Part shown: piece after piece, positions 36,237 to 46,133 of the stretch | Layout: each line of letters starts with the position of its first letter | Position numbering within the stretch: the stretch's first letter is position 1 | NCBI GenBank assembly: GCA_903925975.1 | Contig: CAIYHG010000111.1 | Location: 1 to 59,014, forward strand | Source of the DNA: an uncultured Acidobacteriia bacterium | GTDB taxonomy: Bacteria > Acidobacteriota > Terriglobia > Bryobacterales > Bryobacteraceae | Length of the DNA stretch: 59,014 nucleotides | Reading direction: 5' to 3' | The notes under the pieces: model-generated | What the model saw: only the letters and a program-made list of their open reading frames with translations | Database searches by the model: none | What the model was told of the DNA's origin: nothing | Translations under genes and position numbers: made by a program

Positions 36237-37082
36237 TTACTGGACGTTGGTGCGAAGTATCTCGTCTACGACGTCGGCCGCGGCGCGCATCTCGCGAATA
36301 TCGTGCACGCGAACGATGTGTGCGCCGGCCAGGACGCTCGCCGCTACGGCCGCGGCCGTGGCGAACTTGGTTTCCTCGGGGGTAGCATGGGCGAGGAACT
36401 GCTTCTTCGACGGACCGGTCAGAATGGGAAGATCCAGGCCGGCCAGTTGAGACAGCCGTGCCAGGATGAGCGAGTTCTGCTCTTTTCTCTTCCCGAACCC
36501 AAGCCCCGGGTCCACCACAATCTTGCTCTTATCGATGCCGTTCCGCCGCGCACGGCTCACCGCCGCGTCCAACTCGCGGACGATCGTCCCCATCGGGTCC
36601 TGCATCGGCCCGAGCTTCGCCCATGTCTCGGGCCGTCCGCGCATGTGGTTTAAGATCAGGCCCGCGTCGCAGTTGGAAACCGTCCGCCCCAACTGCGGCT
36701 CAAAGGTGAGGCCGCTTGGGTCGTTGATGATTTCGGCGCCGAGTTCGATGGCCCGCTCGGCCACTTCCGCCTTGTAGGTATCGATCGATATCGGAATGGT
36801 AAGGCGATCCTTGAGGCGCTTGAGGACGGGCACGAGCCGCTGCATTTCCTCGGCCGCGGTGAGGCGGCGCGATTCCGGACGCGTCGATTCGGCGCCGATA
36901 TCGATGATGTCCGCGCCCTGCTCTTCCAGTTCCATTGCGCGGGCAAACGCGCGATCCGGATCGGAATATTTGCCGCCGTCCGAGAACGAGTCGGGCGTAA
37001 CGTTCAGTATCCCCATGAGGACCGTACGGTCGCCGAGCATGATCTCGCGTTTCTTCAGCTTCCAGTAATAGAGCTTTCGCAC
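36237..37082 (-). CDS. folP: Dihydropteroate synthase
   Basis: Condenses p-aminobenzoate with dihydropterin pyrophosphate in folate synthesis. TIM-barrel protein of about 281 residues with the two family signatures MGILNVTPDSFSDGG and DIIDIGAESTRP, the INDPSG strand and the C-terminal VRVHDIREM. The GTG at 37082 is preferred: it yields the VRKLYYWKLKKREIMLGDRT N-terminus seen in related proteins and is preceded by GAGAGG at suitable distance. The open frame goes on to 37109, and an ATG at 37040 is also possible. Confidence 0.94.
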   Translation of the reverse strand: MRKLYYWKLKKREIMLGDRTVLMGILNVTPDSFSDGGKYSDPDRAFARAMELEEQGADIIDIGAESTRPESRRLTAAEEMQRLVPVLKRLKDRLTIPISIDTYKAEVAERAIELGAEIINDPSGLTFEPQLGRTVSNCDAGLILNHMRGRPETWAKLGPMQDPMGTIVRELDAAVSRARRNGIDKSKIVVDPGLGFGKRKEQNSLILARLSQLAGLDLPILTGPSKKQFLAHATPEETKFATAAAVAASVLAGAHIVRVHDIREMRAAADVVDEILRTNVQ

Positions 37083-37188
37083 CAATTCGCGCCTCTCGCC
37101 CGCGCACACTCCGCAGGCCCTTTACAGTTTCTCATCTTCAATCGGGAAACCCAAACATGGCTTGCCCACCGCCATCGAACAACAGGCG

Positions 37189-37208
37189 GGCAGGCTAAAG
37201 CCTACGCC
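37189..37208. repeat. Short copy of the GGCARGCTAAAGC repeat core
   Basis: GGCAGGCTAAAGCCTACGCC shares its core with the arm of the large hairpin at 17352-17421. Here the arms pair imperfectly, and the repeat supplies the stop codon of tyrS (37202-37204). Confidence 0.55.
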
Positions 37209-38497
37209 GGGGTTTCGCCGAACCGGACAAGGTAATAATCTTTCTTCCCCGTCCGCAGCACCAGCATGGATTTCGAAGCCAGGTCCGCTTCCGTCAGAGC
37301 GGCATCCGCCGATACGCGCCGGTTATTCAGGTAAACGCCGCCGCCCTGAATCAGGCGGTTGGCCGCGCCTTTCGAGGCGCACGCGCCGGCTTGCACCAGG
37401 ATCTGCGCCAGGCGGGTTCCATCGGAAAGCGAAGCGCGCGGCAGCGTGATTGAAGGCACGTCGCTGAAGACGGCCGTCAGTTCTTCATCCGACAAGCCCG
37501 ATAGTTCCTTGCTAAACAGCGCGTCGGAGGCGCGGATGGCGTCTTCCACGGCTGCTTGGCCGTGCACCAGCCCGGTCATGTGCGCGGCCAGAAACTTCTG
37601 CGCGCCGCGCCGCTCCGGATGGAGCGCGTGGGCCTGGCAAACTTCGCCGATCTTCTCCAGGCTCTCGAAACTGAAGAGCTTGAGGTAGCGCTCCACGTCG
37701 CGGTCCTCGGTTTGCATCCAGAACTGGTAGAACTGATAGGGCGACGTGCGGTTGGGATCGAGCCACACGGCGTTCCCGGCCGATTTTCCGAACTTTTCGC
37801 CGGTAGACGTACTCAGCAGCGGCAGCGTGATGCCGAACGCTTCCCCGCCCTGAGTTTTGCGGATCAAGTCGATGCCTGCGGTGATGTTTCCCCACTGGTC
37901 GCTGCCGCCCGCCTGGATGGAGCAGCCGTAGGTGGCGAACAGGTGGCGGAAGTCGTTGGCCTGGATCAGCATGTAGCTGAATTCGGTGTACGAGATGCCC
38001 TGCTCGCGGTCTTCCAGGCGGCGCCGCACCGATTCCTTGGCCGCCATGTAGTTCACCGTAAAATGCTTGCCGACGCTGCGGAGCCAATCGAGGTAGCTGA
38101 CGGGCCGCGTCCATTCGGTGTTGTCCACAACGATGGCAGCATTTGCGCCCTCGAACGATACGAAGCGGCTGAGCTGCGGACGAATCGCATCCACGTTGGC
38201 CGCAATCATCTCTGGCGTAAGCAACTGCCGCTCGGTGGACCGGCCGCTCGGGTCGCCGATCATCCCCGTGGCGCCGCCCACCAGCACGATAGGCCTGTGG
38301 CCGCGCCGTTGCAGGCGCGCCAGCAAAAGGATGGGCAACATGTGGCCCACGTGCAGGCTATCCGCGGTGGGGTCGAACCCGACGTAGATCGTGGCGCCAG
38401 TCGCGTTCAGCAGCCGCTCGAGCGCTTCCTCATTCGTAACCTGCTCGACCATGCCGCGAGCGCGCAATTCGGAAAGGGTGGACATCGAACTCATCAT
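37202..38497 (-). CDS. tyrS: Tyrosyl-tRNA synthetase
   Basis: Class I synthetase of 431 residues. HIGH-type motif HVGH (49-52), GGSDQWGNI tyrosine/ATP site near 190, and KMSKS-type motif KFGKS (about 233-237). The C-terminal 65 residues are an S4 RNA-binding domain (KGAANRLIQGGGVYLNNRRV). Three candidate ATGs lie in the first five codons and the exact one is unclear. The KFGKS form marks the TyrZ-like (short-branch) lineage. It is followed after the repeat by folP. Confidence 0.96.
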   Translation of the reverse strand: MMSSMSTLSELRARGMVEQVTNEEALERLLNATGATIYVGFDPTADSLHVGHMLPILLLARLQRRGHRPIVLVGGATGMIGDPSGRSTERQLLTPEMIAANVDAIRPQLSRFVSFEGANAAIVVDNTEWTRPVSYLDWLRSVGKHFTVNYMAAKESVRRRLEDREQGISYTEFSYMLIQANDFRHLFATYGCSIQAGGSDQWGNITAGIDLIRKTQGGEAFGITLPLLSTSTGEKFGKSAGNAVWLDPNRTSPYQFYQFWMQTEDRDVERYLKLFSFESLEKIGEVCQAHALHPERRGAQKFLAAHMTGLVHGQAAVEDAIRASDALFSKELSGLSDEELTAVFSDVPSITLPRASLSDGTRLAQILVQAGACASKGAANRLIQGGGVYLNNRRVSADAALTEADLASKSMLVLRTGKKDYYLVRFGETPA

Positions 38498-38516
38498 GAA
38501 TCGGTAACTCAGCGGG

Positions 38517-38566
38517 GCAGGCCCCCTGGCCTGCGGACCGGCCAGTCCTCTTCGGGCTTGCCGGTC
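38517..38566. repeat. Pair of adjacent GC-rich hairpins upstream of tyrS
   Basis: GCAGGCC / GGCCTGC (38517-38534, 4-base loop) is directly followed by GACCGGC / GCCGGTC (38536-38566). The pair lies in the leader of tyrS; no T-box motif was seen. It may be a dispersed repeat or an attenuator. Confidence 0.5.
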
Positions 38567-38646
38567 GTCAGGGGCAGCCGTCCGGCGCAGGCCGGGAGCT
38601 CCACTGAAAGGCTTAAGAAATTAGGATAGCGCAGGGCGGCCGCTCG

Positions 38647-38940
38647 TTACTTCAGCGCCGCTTTCAGCTCCTCGGAAAAACGCCGGATCGTTTCCAGTTG
38701 CGGCGGCTCGGCCGGAAACTCGTCTCCGCGGCAGGAGAGCATCGGCGCGCCATCGCGCCAAACCAGGTAAGCCAGGCCGCGCCCAGTCATCAGGCCCGTG
38801 CTCCCGATTTCCCCAAACCCCTCGCCGCTGCACTTCACCAGCGCAAGCGCATCTCCGCGCGCGAAAAGACAGTAGCCGTTGGCCTCGGCCATCACTTCTA
38901 TGTGGAGATCTTTCAGGCGCCCGGCAATGGCGGCTGTCAC
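38647..38940 (-). CDS. Small protein coupled to the bifunctional nuclease gene
   Basis: Unrecognised 97-residue protein. The GTG at 38940 overlaps the stop codon of the nuclease gene (GTGA), and the open frame before it is antisense-like. The sequence resembles a roadblock/longin-type fold in its hydrophobic pattern (DLHIEVMAEANGYCLFARGDALALV, GLAYLVWRDGAPML) but this is a weak guess. Co-translation suggests a function linked to the nuclease protein. Confidence 0.7.
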   Translation of the reverse strand: MTAAIAGRLKDLHIEVMAEANGYCLFARGDALALVKCSGEGFGEIGSTGLMTGRGLAYLVWRDGAPMLSCRGDEFPAEPPQLETIRRFSEELKAALK

Positions 38941-39422
38941 ATCTTGTAGCGGCCCAAGTCTTCGTCGTTGAGCCCTTCGAGCCAACGGCGCAGGTCCTCG
39001 TTATTGACCTTGTCGGAGACTGCGGCAGCCAGTTTGGAAGACTTCAAGACGGTCTCTTCCACATAGATAGGGCAATCCAGGCGGAGAGCCAGCGCCAAAG
39101 CGTCGCTGGGGCGGGAATCCACGCTGATCAACTCGCCATCGCGGTCGAGCCAGATCACGGCGTAGAAGGTATCGTCCTTTAGGTCGCTGACCACGACTTT
39201 CCGCAACCCGGTGTTCAGCCCGAGAAGCAGACTCTTGATCAGGTCGTGGGTCATCGGACGGGGCGTGGATACCTTTTCGATTTCGAGGGCGATTGCGTTG
39301 GCCTCGTAGACGCCGACCCATATGGGTAGAACCGTGTTCCCATTCAGATCCTTCAGGATCACGATGGGCATATTGGTCACCGGGTCCATCATCAACCCGC
39401 GGATCTTCATTTCGACTTCCAT
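38937..39422 (-). CDS. Bifunctional nuclease family protein (DUF151)
   Basis: Protein of 161 residues of the BFN/DUF151 family: MKIRGLMMDPVTNMPIVILKD, then LPIWVGVYEANAIALEIEKV, the TPRPMTHDLIKSLL helix and DSRPSDALALALRLDCPIYVEE. Plant and bacterial relatives have been reported to show DNase/RNase activity, and Thermotoga and mycobacterial proteins have been crystallised without a clear cellular role. It lies directly downstream of miaB (18 bases) and is probably in one operon with it. Confidence 0.93.
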   Translation of the reverse strand: MEVEMKIRGLMMDPVTNMPIVILKDLNGNTVLPIWVGVYEANAIALEIEKVSTPRPMTHDLIKSLLLGLNTGLRKVVVSDLKDDTFYAVIWLDRDGELISVDSRPSDALALALRLDCPIYVEETVLKSSKLAAAVSDKVNNEDLRRWLEGLNDEDLGRYKM

Positions 39423-39440
39423 ACGCCCTCCCCGCTCTTA

Positions 39441-40769
39441 TTACACCATAATGGCGCTTTCGCCCACCAAGGAGTTCGGTCCCGAGCGCGTAATGCGTAC
39501 CGGCAGATACCGGCCCGTCAGCGGTTCGCCGCCCGCTTCCGGCACCGTGAAATTCAGCACGCGATTGCAGGATGTGCGGCCTACCCACTGTCCCAGTGCC
39601 TGGTTGCGGCCCTCCACCAGGACCTCGCGGATTTCGCCGATTAACGCCGCATTCCGGCGAATCTGAATCGCCCGCTGCCGCTCCTGCAGGATGACAAGCC
39701 GGCGCTGCTTTTCCTCTTCGGGGATGACGTCCGGCAGGCCGAGGGCGGCGGTGTTCGGCCGGGGCGAGTACTTGAAGCTGAACATCGAATCGTACTCCAC
39801 CTCGTCAAGAAGCCGCAGGGTCTGCTGAAAGTCTTCCTCGGTTTCGCCGGGGAAGCCGACGATGATATCGGTGGTCAGCGAGTACGCCCGGCCCGCGTTC
39901 TTGAGCCAATCGATGCGCCGCACGTACTCGTCGCGCGTGTACTGCCTGTCCATGGCGGCCAAAACCTTCGTGGACCCGGATTGCACGGGCAGGTGCACGT
40001 GGTCGCAGATGACCGGGTTTCGGTCCATAGCGTCCACAATCTCCTTGCCGAAATCGCGCGGATGAGACGTAGTGAACCGGACGCGCCGAATGCCCGGGAT
40101 GCGGGCCACGCGGTCCATGAGCGTCGCGAAGTTCCAGCCCTCGGGCGACGGATCGCGATAGCTGTTCACGTTCTGGCCGAGAAGCTGAATTTCCGTGTAC
40201 CCTTCCGCCGCCAGGCGCGCCGCTTCCTCGATGACGCTGGCCGAGGACCGGCTGCGCTCGGGCCCCCGCGTGAACGGCACCACGCAGTAGGCGCAGGCTT
40301 TGTCGCAGCCTTCGATGATCGTGATGTAGGCGCGGTTGGGGTTGTCTCGCCGCGTGAACGGAGTCTCGAAGCTTTCCTCGGAATCGAAGGCCAGCCCGGT
40401 CACCCGGCGGTTCCCCGATTCGAGCTGCGTCAGCAGTTCGCCCAGCCGCGGATAGCTGGCCGACCCGGCCACCAGGCTCACGTGCGGCGCGCGCTCGAAG
40501 ATCTTCTCGCCTTCCTGCTGCGCGACGCATCCCAACACGCCGAATATCTTGCCTTTCCCGCACTGGCGCTTGAACTGCTGGAGGCGGCTGAAGACTTTCT
40601 GCTCGGCCTTATCCCGGATGCTGCACGTATTGTAGAGAACGAGTTCGGCGTCCTCCGGCTTCTCGACCGGAGCATACCCCCTCTCGACAAGCGCGCCCGT
40701 CACCTTTTCGGTGTCGTGCACATTCATCTGGCAGCCGAATGTTTCGATGTAGAAGGTTTTCCCAGGCAC
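39441..40769 (-). CDS. miaB: tRNA-2-methylthio-N6-dimethylallyladenosine synthase
   Basis: Radical-SAM methylthiotransferase that modifies A37 of tRNAs reading UNN codons. The 442 residues carry an N-terminal UPF0004 domain with cluster cysteines at 13 (FGCQMN), 49 (NTCSIRD) and about 83 (LGCVAQ), the radical SAM motif CDKACAYC (about 155-162), and a C-terminal TRAM domain (about 375-442). The nearby tRNA-Leu(UAA), which reads UUA/UUG, is a plausible substrate type. Starts at an ATG upstream of which only 156 bases separate it from the divergent fsa gene. Confidence 0.95.
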   Translation of the reverse strand: MPGKTFYIETFGCQMNVHDTEKVTGALVERGYAPVEKPEDAELVLYNTCSIRDKAEQKVFSRLQQFKRQCGKGKIFGVLGCVAQQEGEKIFERAPHVSLVAGSASYPRLGELLTQLESGNRRVTGLAFDSEESFETPFTRRDNPNRAYITIIEGCDKACAYCVVPFTRGPERSRSSASVIEEAARLAAEGYTEIQLLGQNVNSYRDPSPEGWNFATLMDRVARIPGIRRVRFTTSHPRDFGKEIVDAMDRNPVICDHVHLPVQSGSTKVLAAMDRQYTRDEYVRRIDWLKNAGRAYSLTTDIIVGFPGETEEDFQQTLRLLDEVEYDSMFSFKYSPRPNTAALGLPDVIPEEEKQRRLVILQERQRAIQIRRNAALIGEIREVLVEGRNQALGQWVGRTSCNRVLNFTVPEAGGEPLTGRYLPVRITRSGPNSLVGESAIMV

Positions 40770-40925
40770 TATCTATCTATTGTAGTTCGCCCGGAGCGGC
40801 AGCAAAGAAAACGCCGGAAAGCCGGTCTTTCAAGGACGCGCGCGCCAGCGTGGGCAGCTGCCACGCCGTTCGGGGACGCCGGCGCAGCAGATGTTAAACT
40901 TGGCTTTGTTCGGAGGTAGTCAATC

Positions 40926-41588
40926 GTGAAATTCTTCCTGGATACCGCCAATCTCGACGAGCTCAAACGCGGGGCCGCGTGGGGAATTCTGGACGGAGTA
41001 ACCACCAATCCTACGCTAATCGCCCGGGAAGGCCGGCCCATCGAGGAGCAGATCCGGCTGATCTGCGACATCGTGGACGGCGATATCAGCGCCGAAGTGA
41101 TGGCCCTAGACGCCGCGGCGATGGTGAAGGAAGGGCGCGTTCTGGCGGCCATTCACAAGAACGTGGTGGTGAAGTGCCCGCTGACGCGAGACGGCATTGA
41201 AGCCACCTCTATCCTCAGCAAGGAAGGCATCCGGGTGAATGTCACGCTGTGCTTCAGCCCGGCGCAAGCCTTGCTGGCGGCGAAGGCGGGCGCACACTAC
41301 ATCAGCCCCTTCGTGGGACGGCTCGACGATGTGGGTTCCGACGGCATGGACCTGGTGCGGACCATCGTGGCTATCTACCAGAACTATGGCTTCGGGACGC
41401 AGGTTCTGGCGGCATCGCTGCGCTCCCCCACCCACGTTGTGGAATCCGCGCTGGCAGGCGCCGACGTGGCCACTATGCCGCTCAAGGTGATGGAAATGCT
41501 TTTCGAGCATCCGCTGACCGACAAGGGGCTGGATCAATTTCTGAAAGACTGGGCCAAGGTCTTCAACCCCGCCCCCAAGAGCAGGTAA
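40926..41588 (+). CDS. tal: Small transaldolase / fructose-6-phosphate aldolase-like
   Basis: Type 3B transaldolase of 220 residues. The short length, the N-terminal [24 protein letters not shown], the Schiff-base lysine Lys83 ([11 protein letters not shown]) and the FVGRLDDVG segment identify the TalC/Fsa group. Activity (transaldolase versus fructose-6-phosphate aldolase) cannot be told from these motifs alone. It starts at a GTG preceded by a strong GGAGGTAG. With phosphoketolase in the same window it supports pentose phosphate interconversion. Confidence 0.93.
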   Translation: MKFFLDTANLDELKRGAAWGILDGVTTNPTLIAREGRPIEEQIRLICDIVDGDISAEVMALDAAAMVKEGRVLAAIHKNVVVKCPLTRDGIEATSILSKEGIRVNVTLCFSPAQALLAAKAGAHYISPFVGRLDDVGSDGMDLVRTIVAIYQNYGFGTQVLAASLRSPTHVVESALAGADVATMPLKVMEMLFEHPLTDKGLDQFLKDWAKVFNPAPKSR

Positions 41589-41591
41589 TCG

Positions 41592-41993
41592 ATGGAGCCT
41601 CTCGGGTTGTGGTTTGCGGCCAAGACCCAAGCCATAGCTCTCGGCTCCGCCGCTCTGCTGGTGGTAGCGGGCGGCGTGATCGCCTATCTCGTGTGGAGAT
41701 CCCGGCGGGTTTCTCCCGAAGAACGGGAGCGGCGGCGCCGTGCCGCGCTCGCCGCGCATGGAAAGATGATCGACGGCGCCCTGGTGGACGTCCAAGGCAA
41801 CGTGGTGGTCTATTGCTACACGGTGCGCGGCGTGGAGTACACCGCTTCGCAGGATCTGGGCGATCTGGAACTGCCGGTGGAACCTGGCGCCGGGGCCGTT
41901 GCCATCACCGTCAAGTGCAATCCGAGGAACCCCGCGGATTCCATCGTACAGGCCGAAAACTGGAGCGGGCTACGCGCCACGAAGCGCGGCTAG
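41592..41993 (+). CDS. Small single-pass membrane protein (DUF3592-like)
   Basis: Unrecognised 133-residue protein. One helix at about 14-36 (AIALGSAALLVVAGGVIAYLVW) is followed by a charged EERERRRR stretch and a small C-terminal beta domain (GVEYTASQDLGDLELP, ITVKCNPRNPADS) typical of DUF3592-like proteins. Topology is probably N-out, C-in. It starts three bases after the transaldolase stop codon, so they are co-transcribed, but no functional link is known. Confidence 0.75.
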   Translation: MEPLGLWFAAKTQAIALGSAALLVVAGGVIAYLVWRSRRVSPEERERRRRAALAAHGKMIDGALVDVQGNVVVYCYTVRGVEYTASQDLGDLELPVEPGAGAVAITVKCNPRNPADSIVQAENWSGLRATKRG

Positions 41994-42051
41994 CCCACGC
42001 GGGAACCGGGGGCGAGGGGAAAGTTCGGCCCACCCGCGTTATTATGGGTAA

Positions 42052-43509
<1,458 letters not shown>

Positions 43510-43519
43510 GGGAAAAGAA

Positions 43520-43557
43520 ATACGGGCGGACCCGGCGCTTCTCAGGCCCGCCCGTAT
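43520..43557. terminator. Bidirectional terminator between guaB and dapD
   Basis: ATACGGGCGG / CCGCCCGTAT 10-bp arms, with an 18-base loop that holds a few more pairs. The A-rich flank on the left and TATATAA on the right fit termination in both directions between two convergent genes. Confidence 0.65.
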
Positions 43558-43601
43558 ATAACTGCACTCGTGAACCGCTTCCGCCCCGAATGACTCGCGC
43601 G

Positions 43602-44348
43602 CTAGCGCAGCAGGTCTTCGAGCTGGATCTTGGCGTCGGTCTTCTCGTCGCGGTATTTCACGATCATCGGAGTGTAGACCGAAAGCCCCCAGTCTTTGCC
43701 CGGGCCGTAGGTTATGGCGCGCGCTCCGGCGATCACTACCGCCCTTTCCGGCACGATCAGCGGGGTGTCGCCTTCGGCGCGCCGGATCACGCCCGCTACC
43801 ACGTCATAAATCGGCGCGGAGCGATTGAGAATCGTCCCCGTGCCGAGCACGGCGCCGCGCTTCACCACCGTGCCCTCGTACACGCCGCAGTTGCCGCCGA
43901 TAAGGACATCATCCTCGATGATCACGGGCATGGCGCCGATAGGTTCCAGCACCCCGGCGATTTGGCTCGCGGCCGAGATGTGGCAATGCTTGCCCACTTG
44001 GGCGCAACTGCCCACCAAGGCATGCGAATCCACCATCGTGCCGTCATCCACCCACGCGCCCGTATTGATGAACATGGGCGGCATGCACGTAACGCCCTTG
44101 CCCAGATAGCAGCCGTCGCGAATACTGGAACCGCCGGGCGCCAGACGCACGCCGCTCGATGCGGTGAGGGGCCGGACCGGGTAAGTAGATTTGTCGAAGA
44201 ACGGCTGTTTTTCGGCGTCCACCGACATATCCACCACGCCGCCCAAGCGGAAGCCCAGCAGTATGCCCTTCTTCACCCACGCGTTCACGCGCCAGCCGCT
44301 CGGCGAGCCGGAGCACGGTTCCGCCGCGCGTACCCGGCCATCGTTCAA
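43602..44348 (-). CDS. dapD: Tetrahydrodipicolinate N-succinyltransferase (start codon problem)
   Basis: Left-handed beta-helix acyltransferase of the succinylase lysine pathway: GWRVNAWVKKGILLGFR, then hexapeptide repeats with GAWVDDGTMVDSHALVGSCAQVGKHCHIS. The coordinates here use a TTG at 44348 (248 residues). However the open frame and family-like sequence (EIERLYHQKPAVYADSDF) continue upstream to about 44432, near the dapA stop, with no ATG, GTG or TTG before an in-frame stop at 44448. A GTT lies where a GTG start would fit. Either a start mutation, a rare start codon or a sequence error; the gene may still work. Confidence 0.88.
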   Translation of the reverse strand: MNDGRVRAAEPCSGSPSGWRVNAWVKKGILLGFRLGGVVDMSVDAEKQPFFDKSTYPVRPLTASSGVRLAPGGSSIRDGCYLGKGVTCMPPMFINTGAWVDDGTMVDSHALVGSCAQVGKHCHISAASQIAGVLEPIGAMPVIIEDDVLIGGNCGVYEGTVVKRGAVLGTGTILNRSAPIYDVVAGVIRRAEGDTPLIVPERAVVIAGARAITYGPGKDWGLSVYTPMIVKYRDEKTDAKIQLEDLLR

Positions 44349-44427
44349 GGCCTGGCGGAATTCGACGAATAGCCGGAAGTCGCTATCGGCGTAGACCGCC
44401 GGCTTCTGGTGGTAAAGACGTTCGATC

Positions 44428-45324
44428 TCAACCTGAAAGGCGTTCCCTCACGAGCAATCCTGTGGTTTCCAAAACTTTCTCGATCCTTTCGAGATTGGCG
44501 GCTGAAGGCGGAGTCATCGGCAGCCGGTATACCGGTTCCAACAATCCCATCAACGCCATCGCAGCCTTTACCGGAATCGGATTCGACTCCACGAAATTCA
44601 CGTTCATCAGCGGCAGGTAGCGTTTCTGAATCTGGCGCGCCACCTCGTAATCCCCGCGCAGGCACGCCCGCGCCAACTGGCCCATTTCAGCCGGGATTTC
44701 GTTGGCTGCCGTCGAGATTACCCCATGGCCGCCAAGAGCAATCACCGGAATCGTCACCGAATCGTCGCCGGAGAAAACCGTGAAGCCCGGCGGAATCAAG
44801 TTCAGGATGGTAGCGATCTGCGAGAGACTGCCCGATGCTTCCTTGATGGCCGCGATGTTCTCGATCTGCGCCAACCGCACCACCGTGGCGGGTTCCAGGT
44901 TAATGCCCGTGCGCCCCTGCACGCTGTAGAGGATGATCGGAATGCGGACTGCCGCCGCGATCGTCTTGTAGTGCTGGTAGAGACCTTCCTGTGTGGGCTT
45001 GTTGTAGTAAGGGGTGACGGAGAGAATGCCGTCGGCGCCCAGGCGCTCGATTTCACGCGCCAGTTCGCAAACCTCGTGGGTGTTGTATCCGCCCGCGCCG
45101 CCCACCACCGGGACTTTGCCCTTCGCTTCTTCGAGCGTGATCTCGACCACCCGCAGGTGCTCGGAACGCGACAGCGTGGGGCTCTCTCCCGTAGTGCCGC
45201 AAGGAACGAGAAAATCGATTCCCGCCTCTATCTGCCGCCGGACCAGCTTCCGCAGCGCTTCCTCATCGAGAGAAAGATCCCGCCGGAACGGCGTGACCAG
45301 AGCCGTGCCGCAACCTGTCCACAT
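44428..45324 (-). CDS. dapA: 4-hydroxy-tetrahydrodipicolinate synthase
   Basis: Condenses pyruvate with aspartate semialdehyde. TIM-barrel protein of 298 residues with PCGTTGESPTLS, Tyr133 (PIILYSVQGRTG) and the Schiff-base lysine Lys161 (AAIKEASGS), matching the classical numbering. A good GGGAGG site is seven bases before the ATG. Follows dapB by 68 bases in the lysine operon and overlaps the probable original start of dapD. Confidence 0.97.
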   Translation of the reverse strand: MWTGCGTALVTPFRRDLSLDEEALRKLVRRQIEAGIDFLVPCGTTGESPTLSRSEHLRVVEITLEEAKGKVPVVGGAGGYNTHEVCELAREIERLGADGILSVTPYYNKPTQEGLYQHYKTIAAAVRIPIILYSVQGRTGINLEPATVVRLAQIENIAAIKEASGSLSQIATILNLIPPGFTVFSGDDSVTIPVIALGGHGVISTAANEIPAEMGQLARACLRGDYEVARQIQKRYLPLMNVNFVESNPIPVKAAMALMGLLEPVYRLPMTPPSAANLERIEKVLETTGLLVRERLSG

Positions 45325-45392
45325 GTACCGCCTCCCTAAGCTCTACTCGCCCTCAAGGTATCACGCCGCTCGCGCCAATGCCGCTTCGGCCG

Positions 45393-46133
45393 CTAACCCT
45401 CGAAGAGCACGTCTCCGAACTCGAAAAAACCCTGCTTCCCCGCTACCCACCGCGCGGCCTGTAAAGCGCCGCGCGCGAAGCCCTCCCGGCTGCGCGCCGC
45501 ATGCCGCAGAACAATCGTATCCGCCGAAGAATCGAAGCCAATCTCATGCGTGCCGGGGTGCGCGCCGGCGCGGTTCGACGAAACGTCGATGGGGCGCGCG
45601 TACCCGGCCTTCTTCATTTCGTCCACCAATTTGAGAAGCGTTCCCGAGGGCGCGTCCTTCTTCGTGGAATGATGAATCTCCCAGGCCCACGCGCCGTATT
45701 GCGGCTGAGCCGCCAGCAAGCGCGCCGCTTCCTCCACCAGCCGGAAGAATACGTTTACGCCGATCGAGTAGTTCGGGCTCCACACCAGCCCCACGCCGTT
45801 CTTCCGCACCGTTTCGCGGATGGCTTCAGCGTGCTCCTGCCAGCCCGTAGTGCCCAGCACCATGTTGACGCCGAGCGAGGCGACACCCTCCACGTTGCGC
45901 TTCACAACGGAGGGGATGGAAAAATCGATGGCTACATCGATGCCGCGGAAGTTCTCCGCCGTGAGCCCTTCGAAGTTCGCGTTGTTGAACTCATCGAGCT
46001 TCAGGGCCACCGAAAAGCCGTATTCGGGGGCAAGCGTCTCAATGAGCTTGCCCATCTTTCCGTAACCGACTATGGCTAGGCGCCGTTCCGTCGTGGCGCC
46101 CGCCGTTTCACCGTCAGGCATGCGCAACTCCAT
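45393..46133 (-). CDS. dapB: 4-hydroxy-tetrahydrodipicolinate reductase
   Basis: NAD(P)H-dependent reductase of about 246 residues with a Rossmann GYGKMGK motif near residue 24 and the substrate motif EIHHSTKKDAPSGT near 152. It overlaps the end of lysC by 20 bases, or by 8 if the ATG at 46121 is used. Central gene of the lysine operon. Confidence 0.95.
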   Translation of the reverse strand: MELRMPDGETAGATTERRLAIVGYGKMGKLIETLAPEYGFSVALKLDEFNNANFEGLTAENFRGIDVAIDFSIPSVVKRNVEGVASLGVNMVLGTTGWQEHAEAIRETVRKNGVGLVWSPNYSIGVNVFFRLVEEAARLLAAQPQYGAWAWEIHHSTKKDAPSGTLLKLVDEMKKAGYARPIDVSSNRAGAHPGTHEIGFDSSADTIVLRHAARSREGFARGALQAARWVAGKQGFFEFGDVLFEG

